Assembly (NCBI GenBank): GCA_002308815.1
Contig: DBVX01000051.1
Span: 14,347-29,177, forward strand
Direction of reading: 5' to 3'
DNA: 14,831 nucleotides
Origin: Bacteroidales bacterium UBA1253
GTDB lineage: Bacteria > Bacteroidota > Bacteroidia > Bacteroidales > Paludibacteraceae
Shown one piece after another: positions 6,973 through 14,253 of the stretch. Both the position numbers and the translations under genes were made by a program. A model generated the notes under the pieces. That model did not search any database. It was not told the origin of the DNA and saw nothing but the letters and a program-made list of their open reading frames with translations. Each line of letters begins with the position of its first letter. Positions within the stretch are counted from its first letter, which is position 1.

Positions 6973-8679
6973 TTATTCTTTCACAATCTGATTGAACAAA
7001 CCCTGCCTGTACGTGTCCTGCATCAACAGGTTGAATTTGAACTGGCCGTCGCGGAAGCCGTCTTTCAGGCATAGTTCCTTAAAGCGCGTGTAGGCGTTCG
7101 GCTGTAGCAGATGTCCCATCGGCTCCTTCAGCCGCAGCGACTGACGTTTGCTCTCGTATTCCATATTGATCTGTTGCAGTTTGGCATCCACCTCGCGCGT
7201 GAACAGTTTCAGTATATCAGCCGACTGTTTCTCGCTGCGCTTGCCGAACTCAAAGTAGAAATCGTACGACGACTCATTCGCATTGGCAAAACCTACAAAA
7301 AATGGCACGCTTACATTGTATATCTCCGCCACCTGATGGACGGCGCGGATGAACTGTGCCTCATACAGTTTCTCGCCTGTCAGTGAAACTATACCGTTCA
7401 CTTTTGATATAAAATGAACCGTCGGAGTGTTCACAAACTTGCCACCAACTTCCACAATGTCATTCATATTGTAGCGGTATAAGCCGCAGTTGGTCGTGAT
7501 GTAAACGCAGTAGCGGCGACCGCGCTCCAACTCGCTCAACTGAAGAAAATGTTTGTTGGGCAAATCCAACTCTTGTTCGTCCACAAACTCATAGTAGTGG
7601 TATTGCGGGAAAAGGACACTCTCGCGGGAAGCATTTATCGGATGACCAAAACGGCATTCTGTCGCTATATAGCCCAATTCTGTATAAAGAGTTTGCCGCC
7701 AGTTGAATCGATCCATAAATTTCTCTATATAGACTTTCGCATTCCCGCATTTCCATGTGCTTAATACCTGAAGGTGAGGAAAATAATCCTTCGGAGAAAT
7801 GGTGGCATAGCGTTTCTTGAGTTCGCGCAACTGATTGGCACGCTTCGGATTAGAATGAAGGTATGTAGCGATTGCATCTTGCAATCGGGGTTCAATTTCC
7901 ACAGAAAATACGCCGTGTTCAATATCATCCGCCATCTGTTCCAGACGCTCATCAACCGTATGAAGCAACTCAACTATGGTGGACGGGTTGGCTGTTGCCC
8001 AGAAAGTCAAATCTTCCCATTGCAAAGCCAATGTCATAATAACGTAGTTGCGGGTTTGCGGGTCGCTGATATTCATCACTTCTGCCGGAGCAGTGTATCG
8101 CTTACGTAGTATTCCGGGTATCTCTTTGACCAGCATACCGCTCACCGAACCGTATATCGTTCCGTCCGGTGCATAGCCTTCTACGTCCTTCCCTACAATC
8201 TGTAGGATATGCCCGCCGAATGCGCGGGGACGCTGACGGACAAATATGTACAGCCAATGCTCCGACATGCGGTGGTATAGCGTGCGAAGGTAGGAACGGC
8301 TGATGGGAATCCATTTGGGTTTACCCGTCGTACCAGATGTGGTTGCATACATAACAGGGCTTCCCGTAATAAGAACGTCACTTTCCCCCATTTTCTGACG
8401 CTCTACGAGAGGACGTAATTTCTCATAATCATTTGCCGGTACAGCTCGCTGGAAACGGATAAACAATTCACCGGGGGTTTCAGCTTGAAGGATTTCGGAG
8501 AAATGATGAGCCTTCCCGTATGCGGTAAACTCGTTCTGACGAAGAATACTATGTAAGGTCTTGAAGGCTTCCATATACGGGAAACGGGATGCAATACGCA
8601 GTTTGGTATGCAAAAACAAACCTAAAAAACGTAACCCGAAATTCAGAAAAAAAGGAATATGAGGACCTTTATGACTCAT
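6973..8679 (-). CDS. GH3-family acyl-acid amido synthetase-like protein
   Basis: GH3 proteins of plants adenylate small carboxylic acids (auxin, jasmonate, benzoates) and join them to amino acids. Bacterial members are common but largely without a known substrate. This one is 568 aa, the usual length. ANL-superfamily motifs are visible: the ATP loop TTSGTTGKPKWIP (113-125), YRYNMNDIVEV (401-411), where plant enzymes have a YRxGD-type motif, and the hinge region SLTGEKLYE (432-440). There is no signal peptide, so it should be cytoplasmic. The start ATG overlaps the esterase stop by 11 bases (ATGAGTCATAA), and folD follows after 21 bases. The acid and amine substrates cannot be read from the sequence. 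The esterase next to it suggests the acid may be one released from an ester, but that is inference. Confidence 0.9.
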   Translation of the reverse strand: MSHKGPHIPFFLNFGLRFLGLFLHTKLRIASRFPYMEAFKTLHSILRQNEFTAYGKAHHFSEILQAETPGELFIRFQRAVPANDYEKLRPLVERQKMGESDVLITGSPVMYATTSGTTGKPKWIPISRSYLRTLYHRMSEHWLYIFVRQRPRAFGGHILQIVGKDVEGYAPDGTIYGSVSGMLVKEIPGILRKRYTAPAEVMNISDPQTRNYVIMTLALQWEDLTFWATANPSTIVELLHTVDERLEQMADDIEHGVFSVEIEPRLQDAIATYLHSNPKRANQLRELKKRYATISPKDYFPHLQVLSTWKCGNAKVYIEKFMDRFNWRQTLYTELGYIATECRFGHPINASRESVLFPQYHYYEFVDEQELDLPNKHFLQLSELERGRRYCVYITTNCGLYRYNMNDIVEVGGKFVNTPTVHFISKVNGIVSLTGEKLYEAQFIRAVHQVAEIYNVSVPFFVGFANANESSYDFYFEFGKRSEKQSADILKLFTREVDAKLQQINMEYESKRQSLRLKEPMGHLLQPNAYTRFKELCLKDGFRDGQFKFNLLMQDTYRQGLFNQIVKE

Positions 8680-9586
8680 CTGTGTGAAAATTTATAGGAT
8701 CCTCTTTACTTTCGGTGATACGTTCCGCACCGCCGTTTTCGTACGGGAAAGCATAACGCATAAAAGTACAGAAATCTTTGCGCCATGTTTTCCAATTATG
8801 ACTGCCTTTACCGCTAATCAGCACGTATGGAATATGTTTCTTGCGTAGTAACTTGCTGAAATGGATGCCATAAGAACGGAAGATGTCCGCTTCGCCCACA
8901 CTAATGTAAAAATGTGTCCCCTCCGGCAATTCGGGCGTGATACACCATTCGTTGTCCACTTCCGGCAACTGCTCCTTGAAGATAACAGGAGAAAGCAGAC
9001 CTACCCAGACATATTGTCCGGGATGTGTATTGGATATAGCCGCCGCTTGATAGGCTCCGTTCGACAAGCCCACTACGACCCTATCTTTCGGAAGATTACT
9101 CACTCTGTAACGCAAATAGGTCAAGTCCTCTATCTCGTTAAAATAGTCAATAAAATTTCCTTTCCTGTTCTTGAAATAGCCGAGCAAGTTGCGCATCATA
9201 CCTTTTTTCTTCAAGTCACGGTTGTCCTCCACATCCTTGTAACGCTTGCCCCAGATGTGCTTGCCGGCATTCGTATTCGGCATTACCACGACACATGGCC
9301 TGATTATTCGGTTATCTGTCAGACTGTCCAAAAGATGCTTTACATCGCCTTGAAGCAACCATGAATACTCATCGCCGTTGATTCCGTGCAACAAGTACAT
9401 AACAGGATAACGAACAGTATCACTTCCCGTACTTTCTCCGTCATACCCGTTTGGTAAATATACGGTTATGGGACGGTTGTTTCGTGCTGATAGGGTGGGC
9501 ATACTGATAGTGTCTAACCGGCTCTCACCACATACGGTGACAACCCCAAGTATCAACACTATAACTGCCAGAATGCGTCGCAACAT
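8669..9586 (-). CDS. Secreted putative esterase (esterase D / feruloyl-esterase-like alpha/beta hydrolase)
   Basis: This 305-aa alpha/beta hydrolase belongs to the putative esterase family that includes Fes, esterase D and XynZ-type feruloyl esterases. An N-terminal hydrophobic stretch (LAVIVLILGVVTVCG, residues 6-20) predicts export. The oxyanion region is YLLHGINGDEYSW (64-76). The nucleophile is Ser175 in GLSNG (173-177), the acid is likely Asp234 in SVGEADIF, and the base is His263 in GSHNWKTW, giving a full catalytic triad. The frame is open up to 9649, but ATG at 9586 is preferred because it sits one base after the upstream stop and directly precedes the signal peptide. The substrate is unknown. 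The exported PCMD partner suggests an ester on a polysaccharide or similar polymer. The 3' end overlaps the GH3 start by 11 bases. Confidence 0.88.
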   Translation of the reverse strand: MLRRILAVIVLILGVVTVCGESRLDTISMPTLSARNNRPITVYLPNGYDGESTGSDTVRYPVMYLLHGINGDEYSWLLQGDVKHLLDSLTDNRIIRPCVVVMPNTNAGKHIWGKRYKDVEDNRDLKKKGMMRNLLGYFKNRKGNFIDYFNEIEDLTYLRYRVSNLPKDRVVVGLSNGAYQAAAISNTHPGQYVWVGLLSPVIFKEQLPEVDNEWCITPELPEGTHFYISVGEADIFRSYGIHFSKLLRKKHIPYVLISGKGSHNWKTWRKDFCTFMRYAFPYENGGAERITESKEDPINFHTDES

Positions 9587-9587
9587 C

Positions 9588-10544
9588 TCAATCTTTATAT
9601 ACCAGTCGGATATTGTCCACCCATAACGTGTTGCCCGGATGACCGACAAACGCCTCGTAACAGCCTGATGAACAAGAGATCACGATATGCGTGGGATTCT
9701 CATTGCTATAGCCTTCTTCCTTTATCAAGGTCATCTTGCCTTTCGAGTTGCGGGACTTCATTACGCGCATGTTCAGCCCCATATACTCTTTGTATCCGCT
9801 CTGACGCTCAATGGCATCACCCCAATAAATGGGTATGCGGTGGTCATTCTGCCAATCCGTTGAATGATACACGCGTTCACACCCTGTTCCCACACGCATC
9901 GCGTGCAAGTTGCCGTCCTTGTCCTCCCAGCGACGCTGTAGGAAAACTTCCATCGTGGCGGCATCGCGCCCTTTACGTTTCGTGATTTTTGCTGATGCAT
10001 TCGCAGCGACTATCTCGTCTGATTCGTCAATCTTCGCCTTGTAATCCAGCATCATCGCCACGGGACGTTTGGTAAAAGGCACACCCATATCCACCACACT
10101 GTACGGATCGTCTGCCGATGTCACCGGTTCAAGCGTCACACCAGTAAAGATTGTACCCGCCACCATCACGTATTTCTTGATAATACCTATCGCTATCACG
10201 CTGTCCATCTTGTTGTCCAAACGGCAGCACCAGCCTTTCCCGCGACGTTCAGGACTTACGGTTCCGGATGCTTTCTCCACACCTGCCACGCGGGCATAAG
10301 CACTGCTCACCGTCCAAGGACTCGCACTCTTGTCATAATCGAAGGCAATGTTTTTGCGAATAGTATCTGTTGGGGCTATCGCATACAATATGCGTGTCTT
10401 ACCACCTATGATACGCGACTCTTTGATGTAACGAACCACCCATTGCTCCATATCGCCGAACGGCACAGGCTCAATACGCTCCTGACACGATAAGGAAACC
10501 GCGACAAACCAAGAGACAAAGAGAAAAAGACGTTTCATAATCAA
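9588..10544 (-). CDS. Exported PCMD-domain (putative carbohydrate metabolism) protein, probable lipoprotein
   Basis: The 318-aa protein opens with a signal peptide (KRLFLFVSWFVAVSLSC); Cys20 may be lipidated, though the lipobox (SLSC) is loose. The rest resembles the PCMD domain, a beta-sandwich found almost only in Bacteroidota lipoproteins and often seen in carbohydrate-related loci. Its signature is at the C-terminus: IVISCSSGCYEAF followed by GNTLWVDNIRLVY (residues 305-317), matching the family pattern of an SSxxGxxF strand and a final (L/V)xVDxxxLxY strand. No catalytic residues are known for the domain, so ligand binding is the likely role. It is the first gene of the five-gene operon, with a promoter 47-77 bases upstream and the esterase starting one base after its stop. 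ATG at 10538 is an equally possible start (two residues shorter). Confidence 0.82.
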   Translation of the reverse strand: MIMKRLFLFVSWFVAVSLSCQERIEPVPFGDMEQWVVRYIKESRIIGGKTRILYAIAPTDTIRKNIAFDYDKSASPWTVSSAYARVAGVEKASGTVSPERRGKGWCCRLDNKMDSVIAIGIIKKYVMVAGTIFTGVTLEPVTSADDPYSVVDMGVPFTKRPVAMMLDYKAKIDESDEIVAANASAKITKRKGRDAATMEVFLQRRWEDKDGNLHAMRVGTGCERVYHSTDWQNDHRIPIYWGDAIERQSGYKEYMGLNMRVMKSRNSKGKMTLIKEEGYSNENPTHIVISCSSGCYEAFVGHPGNTLWVDNIRLVYKD

Positions 10545-10590
10545 TCGATTTTGATAATTCTGTTTTCTTCCAAGGAAGAAGAAAACGCGG

Positions 10591-10621
10591 CAAAGATACT
10601 ATCCTTATACCGCAACACCAA
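10591..10621 (-). promoter_or_regulatory. Bacteroidota-type promoter for the PCMD-esterase-GH3-folD-rsmF operon
   Basis: On the minus strand the -7 element TATCTTTG (10598-10591) fits TAnnTTTG, with TTG at 10621-10619 as the -33 element and a 20-base spacer. It is the only promoter match seen ahead of the five genes. It lies back to back with the HAD-gene promoter; the two -33 elements are 11 bases apart. Confidence 0.78.
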
Positions 10622-10632
10622 ATATTTTTTCG

Positions 10633-10663
10633 TTTGCCATTTTGCGCGAATCCACTACTTTTG
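10633..10663 (+). promoter_or_regulatory. Bacteroidota-type promoter for the HAD-SDR operon
   Basis: The -33 element TTTG (10633-10636) and -7 element TACTTTTG (10656-10663) are separated by 19 bases, which fits the Bacteroidota consensus. The predicted start point, near 10670, leaves a leader of about 20 bases before ATG 10692. This promoter also argues against the longer reading frame that begins at 10551, which would start upstream of it. Confidence 0.78.
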
Positions 10664-10691
10664 CCGCGCTGTTGGATTTTTGTACCCTGAT

Positions 10692-11399
10692 ATGCACAAG
10701 GCTTACTTCTTCGATATGGACGGTACGCTCTTCGACTCGATGCCTCACCACGCGCAGGCATGGGAGGAAGTCGCACGCCGCCACGGACTTACCTTCACCC
10801 CACAGGAGTGCTATCGTGAGGAGGGACGCACCGGTGTGGACATCCTTGCGGAGATTTTCCGGCGCGAGCAGGAGAAGGGACACCACACAGAGATTGACAA
10901 CCTCGGATCGGAGGAAAGGCAGCGGCACATCCGCACCGTCTATCAGGAGAAAAGCGACCGTTTTCACCAACTGGGTCCCGTTCTGCCCATAGAGGGGGCA
11001 TACGAAATCCTCCTTTATCTCCAATCCATGTCCGGCACGCAGATCTGGATTGTCACAGGCAGTGCCCAGCAGACACTCTTTGACCAGCTCAGTACCGCTT
11101 TCCCCGGCATCTTCACGCGCGACAGAATGATTACCGCCTTGGACGTGAAGCACGGCAAACCCTCACCCGAACCGTATCTCACCGCGTGGCAGCGCACCCG
11201 ACTCCCCAAAAGCGAATGCTGTGTCGTCGAAAACGCACCGCTCGGTGTACGATCCGCCAAAGCGGCGGGACTTTACACCTACGTTGTCAATACGGGATCA
11301 ATGCCGGAAGACATATTCGTGCGGGAGGGGGCTGACTGCATTGTCAGCGATATGGCTCAACTGCTGCAAACCATCAAACACTCAAATCATACACTATGA
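10692..11399 (+). CDS. HAD-superfamily hydrolase, beta-phosphoglucomutase-like
   Basis: This 235-aa phosphatase or phosphomutase of HAD subfamily IA shows all four HAD motifs: I, FFDMDGTLFDS with nucleophile Asp8 and general acid/base Asp10; II, IVTGS with Thr122; III, HGKPSPEPY with Lys156; and IV, CVVENAPLGVRSAKAAG with Glu180 and Asn181. A helical cap domain lies between motifs I and II (about 15-95) and is somewhat longer than in typical beta-PGM proteins. Substrate is not predictable; sugar phosphates are usual for this subfamily. The frame is open back to 10551, but ATG at 10692 directly precedes motif I and lies downstream of the promoter. The stop overlaps the SDR start (ATGA), so the two are coupled. 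Confidence 0.92.
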   Translation: MHKAYFFDMDGTLFDSMPHHAQAWEEVARRHGLTFTPQECYREEGRTGVDILAEIFRREQEKGHHTEIDNLGSEERQRHIRTVYQEKSDRFHQLGPVLPIEGAYEILLYLQSMSGTQIWIVTGSAQQTLFDQLSTAFPGIFTRDRMITALDVKHGKPSPEPYLTAWQRTRLPKSECCVVENAPLGVRSAKAAGLYTYVVNTGSMPEDIFVREGADCIVSDMAQLLQTIKHSNHTL

Positions 11400-12148
11400 C
11401 AGTCTTCATCACAGGCGCATCGTCAGGAATAGGAATGGCATGTGCAAAGAAATTCGCCGCCAACGGCTATCGACTCATCCTCAATGCACGCCGTCAGGAG
11501 CCTCTCCAACAGCTTGCTGACGACCTCAGGAAACAGTATGGAACACAGTCGCTTCTACTCGTCTTCGACGTGCGCGACAGACAGGAGGCGGAAAAACAGA
11601 TTCGTAACCTCCCCATCGATTGGCAGGACATCGATATCCTCGTCAATAACGCAGGACTCGCACTCGGACTCGAAAAAGAGTACGAAGGCGACTTTGCCGA
11701 CTGGGACACTATGATTGACACCAACGTCAAAGCCCTCCTCAGCATCACCCGCTTTGTGGTCCCCGGGATGGTTGAGCGCGGCAGGGGTCATATCATCAAC
11801 ATCGGCAGCGTGGCGGGCGATGCCGCCTATCCCAACGGTGCCGTCTATTGCGCCACCAAGGCGGCCGTCAAGACCCTCTCCGACGGACTCCGTATGGACC
11901 TCGCGCACACTCCGCTGCGCGTCACCACCATCAAACCCGGACTTGTCGAAACCAATTTCTCCGTTGTCCGTTTCCATGGTGACAAGGAGCGTGCCGACAA
12001 CGTCTACAAAGGCATAAAGCCCCTTACGGGAGATGACATCGCCGACTGCGTGTATTTCGCCGCGTCAGCCCCGGAACATGTGCAGGTGGCTGAGATTCTT
12101 GTCCTCGCCACCCATCAGGCAAGCGGAAGCGTCATCTTCCGGCAGTAA
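11396..12148 (+). CDS. ydfG: YdfG-like short-chain dehydrogenase (3-hydroxy acid / serine dehydrogenase)
   Basis: This 250-aa classical SDR has the dinucleotide motif TGASSGIG (6-13), NADP-favouring Arg residues in NARRQEPL (30-37), NNAG (84-87), structural Asn110, and the catalytic set Ser138, Tyr151 and Lys155. Several segments closely follow E. coli YdfG as I recall it: DIDILVNNAGLALG, DWDTMIDTN, PGMVERGRGHIINIGS and the C-terminal RQ. YdfG oxidises L-allo-threonine and serine and reduces malonic semialdehyde, all with NADP. It begins in the HAD stop codon (4-base overlap). A hairpin terminator lies just after its stop. The subfamily is well supported; the in-vivo substrate is inferred. 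Confidence 0.9.
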   Translation: MTVFITGASSGIGMACAKKFAANGYRLILNARRQEPLQQLADDLRKQYGTQSLLLVFDVRDRQEAEKQIRNLPIDWQDIDILVNNAGLALGLEKEYEGDFADWDTMIDTNVKALLSITRFVVPGMVERGRGHIINIGSVAGDAAYPNGAVYCATKAAVKTLSDGLRMDLAHTPLRVTTIKPGLVETNFSVVRFHGDKERADNVYKGIKPLTGDDIADCVYFAASAPEHVQVAEILVLATHQASGSVIFRQ

Positions 12149-12154
12149 AGGAAA

Positions 12155-12182
12155 AACGCACGCCCGGATGCGGACGTGCGTT
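12155..12182. terminator. Hairpin terminator between convergent genes
   Basis: AACGCACG (12155-12162) pairs with CGTGCGTT (12175-12182) over eight bases. One mismatch follows, then CCG/CGG pairs around a GATG loop. Read on the minus strand the hairpin is followed by a run of T, as in an intrinsic terminator for the PatB gene. On the plus strand no T-run follows, so termination of the SDR message there is less certain. Confidence 0.75.
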
Positions 12183-12190
12183 CATAGATG

Positions 12191-13378
12191 CTACACAAAG
12201 AGGGTCTTCATCCGGCGGAGACCCTCTTCCAGTTGACTCCTAGGACATGCCAGATTGACGCGCATATAACCCTCGCCTTCCTTGCCGTAGAACGTACCCG
12301 CACTGACCCGTACGTGCAGTTCGTTCATCAGTTTCCGTTCCATTTCCGCCGATGTGTAAGGGTATGCACCGTGCCACACCCAGGCTAAATAGGTTCCCTC
12401 CAACGGCGTGACACGCAGGCGCGGCATCTCCTCGGTTATATATGCGCACAGGAAACGGTAGTTCTCTCCGATGTATCGGTTCACGGCATCTAACCATTCC
12501 GCGCCCTCGTTGTACGCCGCCTGCAGTGCCGTCACGCCGAACACGCCCACGTCTGTCACTAACATTGCCTCCAACGCGCTGCTCACACGCTTGCGCAGCG
12601 ACGCATCCGGCACTATCACGTTCGATATCCCCGTCCCCGCAAGGTTGAAGCCCTTGCCGGGAGAGGTGAACACAATCAGGCGGTCACGTACGCCGTCTAA
12701 CGTCGCCATCGGGATGTATTGCCCGCCCAGTGGCATCACCTCGCCGTGTATCTCGTCCGAAATCAGCAGCAGGTCATAGCGGCGGCAGATGTCCGCCACC
12801 CGTTCCAGCTCGTTGCGTGTCCATACCCTGCCCGTCGGGTTGTGAGGGTTGCAAAAGAGCATTATGCCGCCCCGTTGCCCGTCTGCCTTCCTCTCCAGAT
12901 CCTCCCAGTCAATTGTATATTTACCCTCCGTACAGCGCATCGCGTTGCCAGTCAGTTCCACCCCGTTGTCCGCCAAACAGTGCAGGAAACCGTTGTATGC
13001 TGGCATCTGCATGATCACTTTCACACCCTTTGCCGTCGGCTCGCCCTCTCCATGGAGCAGCGTATGTCCTCGGTGCAGGATTGCGACCAGCGCGGGCAGC
13101 AGACCCGTTGCAGGCAGTATCTCCTCCTCGCCGATATGCCATCCGTGACGGGACTCGAACCATCGGCTCACCGACTCATAGTAACTTTCCGGCACGTGCT
13201 CGTAGCCATACACCCCGTGCGCCACTCTGTCCGCCAGCGCGCGTACCACGCACGGCGCGGTGGGGAAGTCCATATCCGCCACCCACATAGGTATCAAGTC
13301 ATCGTGGTACTCGTCATCCCACTTCACGCAGCCGCTGTGCCGCCTGTCCGTAACGGCTGAAAAATCATACTTTTCCAT
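12191..13378 (-). CDS. patB: MalY/PatB-family PLP-dependent C-S lyase (cystathionine beta-lyase-like aminotransferase)
   Basis: This 395-aa fold-type I PLP enzyme of the MalY/PatB group typically cleaves cystathionine or cysteine conjugates to pyruvate, ammonia and a thiol. Motifs in order are IPMWVADMDFPTAP (29-42), CNPHNPTGRVWT (176-187) with PLP-contacting Asn, SDEIHGEVM (207-215), and the PLP-binding Lys242 in TSPGKGFNLAGTG (238-250), where homologues usually read SxSKxFNxAG. A short extra loop, HGEGEPTAKG (109-118), sits where MalY has only a tight turn (PGDGV). It is transcribed alone, convergent with the SDR gene, and ends at a hairpin terminator. ATG 13378 is the natural start, as MEKYDFSAVTDRR matches the usual N-terminus. 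Whether the main role is methionine synthesis, sulfide release or detoxification cannot be told. Confidence 0.9.
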   Translation of the reverse strand: MEKYDFSAVTDRRHSGCVKWDDEYHDDLIPMWVADMDFPTAPCVVRALADRVAHGVYGYEHVPESYYESVSRWFESRHGWHIGEEEILPATGLLPALVAILHRGHTLLHGEGEPTAKGVKVIMQMPAYNGFLHCLADNGVELTGNAMRCTEGKYTIDWEDLERKADGQRGGIMLFCNPHNPTGRVWTRNELERVADICRRYDLLLISDEIHGEVMPLGGQYIPMATLDGVRDRLIVFTSPGKGFNLAGTGISNVIVPDASLRKRVSSALEAMLVTDVGVFGVTALQAAYNEGAEWLDAVNRYIGENYRFLCAYITEEMPRLRVTPLEGTYLAWVWHGAYPYTSAEMERKLMNELHVRVSAGTFYGKEGEGYMRVNLACPRSQLEEGLRRMKTLFV

Positions 13379-13457
13379 TGTCCTGTATGTTCGCTTTCAT
13401 TCAAACTTGGCGGGTCTATCAACTTCCCCGCTCCGCACATCTCCTCATAGTGCGCCG

Positions 13458-13465
13458 CAAAAGTA
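13458..13465 (-). promoter_or_regulatory. Probable -7 element of the PatB-gene promoter
   Basis: The minus strand reads TACTTTTG (13465-13458), an exact TAnnTTTG match, about 80 bases before the ATG at 13378. No clear TTG lies 19-21 bases upstream, so the -33 element is weak or absent. The A/T-rich sequence above it could compensate. Confidence 0.55.
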
Positions 13466-13538
13466 CATCTTTTTTCAAGGTAAGAGATAGTATGAAAGTT
13501 TTATTGCGTGATTTCTTATGAAGATAAGAAAACTGTAG

Positions 13539-13546
13539 TACCTTTG
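13539..13546 (+). promoter_or_regulatory. Probable -7 element ahead of the DNA glycosylase pseudogene
   Basis: TACCTTTG fits TAnnTTTG and lies 52 bases before ATG 13598. Upstream only TTATG (13516-13520) is near -33, so the match is partial. If active, the relic is still transcribed. Confidence 0.5.
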
Positions 13547-13597
13547 TAGGCTTGTTTTAATCCTGCCGGCAAAACAAGATACACACCCCCTATAAAT

Positions 13598-14152
13598 ATG
13601 ACTGATTTACCCGTTATCGAACGCCACCCGTTAAAGCCTTTTCTGCCGGAGAACGCCCGCCTGCTGATGCTTGGCAGTTTTCCGCCGCCCAAGGAACGGT
13701 GGTGTATGCCTTTCTTTTACCCCAATCCGCAGAATGACATATGGCGCATCATCGGAATGGTGTTCTTCGGCGACAAAATGCAGTTTTTGGAGCTGGGAGC
13801 AAAGAACAAGGAACAAAGATCGGATTCCACTATGAGGAGATTGCGACATTCTGCCGCTATAAAGGAATAGCGATTTTCGACACTATGCAGACTGGCAGCC
13901 ACTTGCAGGGTAATGCCGCAGACCTTATGCACGACAATTCACATTTCCAAACCGCCGAAAGCGGGAAATTTCACCGAAACCGACTATGCCGACCGCCGTT
14001 TGAGAGTATGGCGTATGCCGTCTTCCTCCCGCACCTACCCTCTCCTGCTCGAAAAGAAAGCCGCCGCATACAGCAATATGTTCTCAACAATAATTTCACC
14101 TACTGCAAATAATGTGACAACAGAATTATGCCCGATGACGATAAAGAAATGA
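13598..14152 (+). pseudogene. Decayed Mug/HDG-like uracil- (hypoxanthine-) DNA glycosylase family gene
   Basis: Three pieces of one protein lie in order but in different frames. Piece 1 (13598 to about 13795) reads IERHPLKPFLPENARLLMLG and then FFYPNPQNDIWRI, the N-terminal base-pocket motif of Mug/HDG-like glycosylases. In this frame a TAG at 13868 follows. Piece 2 (about 13795-13915, shifted by one base) reads KIGFHYEEIATFCRYKGIAI and FDT, the next family segment. Piece 3 (about 13915-14090, back in the first frame) reads FTETDYADRRLRVWRMPSSS and YPLLLEKKAAAY, the C-terminal catalytic loop. About 40 residues that I recall between pieces 2 and 3 in intact homologues appear to be missing. So there is one frameshift, near an AACAAGGAACAA repeat at 13804-13815, and one out-of-frame deletion near 13915. 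Loss of function is likely. Family assignment rests on remembered homologues. Confidence 0.8.
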
Positions 14153-14205
14153 CTGATGAGGACAATTCACAAACCAATTATTTTTTTATTACAACTAATA
14201 TTTAG

Positions 14206-14213
14206 TACTTTTG
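14206..14213 (+). promoter_or_regulatory. Probable tpiA promoter -7 element
   Basis: TACTTTTG fits TAnnTTTG, with a T-rich stretch (14179-14190) about 20 bases upstream but no clear TTG. The start point would be near 14220, giving a leader of about 95 bases before the tpiA ATG. That leader holds a 21-codon open frame that ends on the tpiA start. Confidence 0.6.
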
Positions 14214-14253
14214 CGAATCCAAACATAGAGTATATACCATACAGCGAACCATA

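Noticed and set aside
9587..9649. 21-residue N-terminal extension of the esterase
   Set aside because: It would overlap the upstream gene and place non-hydrophobic residues before the signal peptide. ATG 9586, one base after the upstream stop, fits better.
10551..10691. 47-residue N-terminal extension of the HAD protein
   Set aside because: It begins upstream of the predicted promoter and has no family similarity, whereas ATG 10692 directly precedes HAD motif I.
13379..13597. tRNA or small RNA in the gap between the PatB gene and the glycosylase pseudogene
   Set aside because: No cloverleaf arms or CCA-type end are visible; the gap is explained by two divergent promoter elements.
14128..14205. 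25-codon acidic frame (MPDDDKEMTDEDNS...) between the pseudogene and tpiA
   Set aside because: It ends in the T-rich promoter region, lacks motifs, and is short enough to occur by chance.
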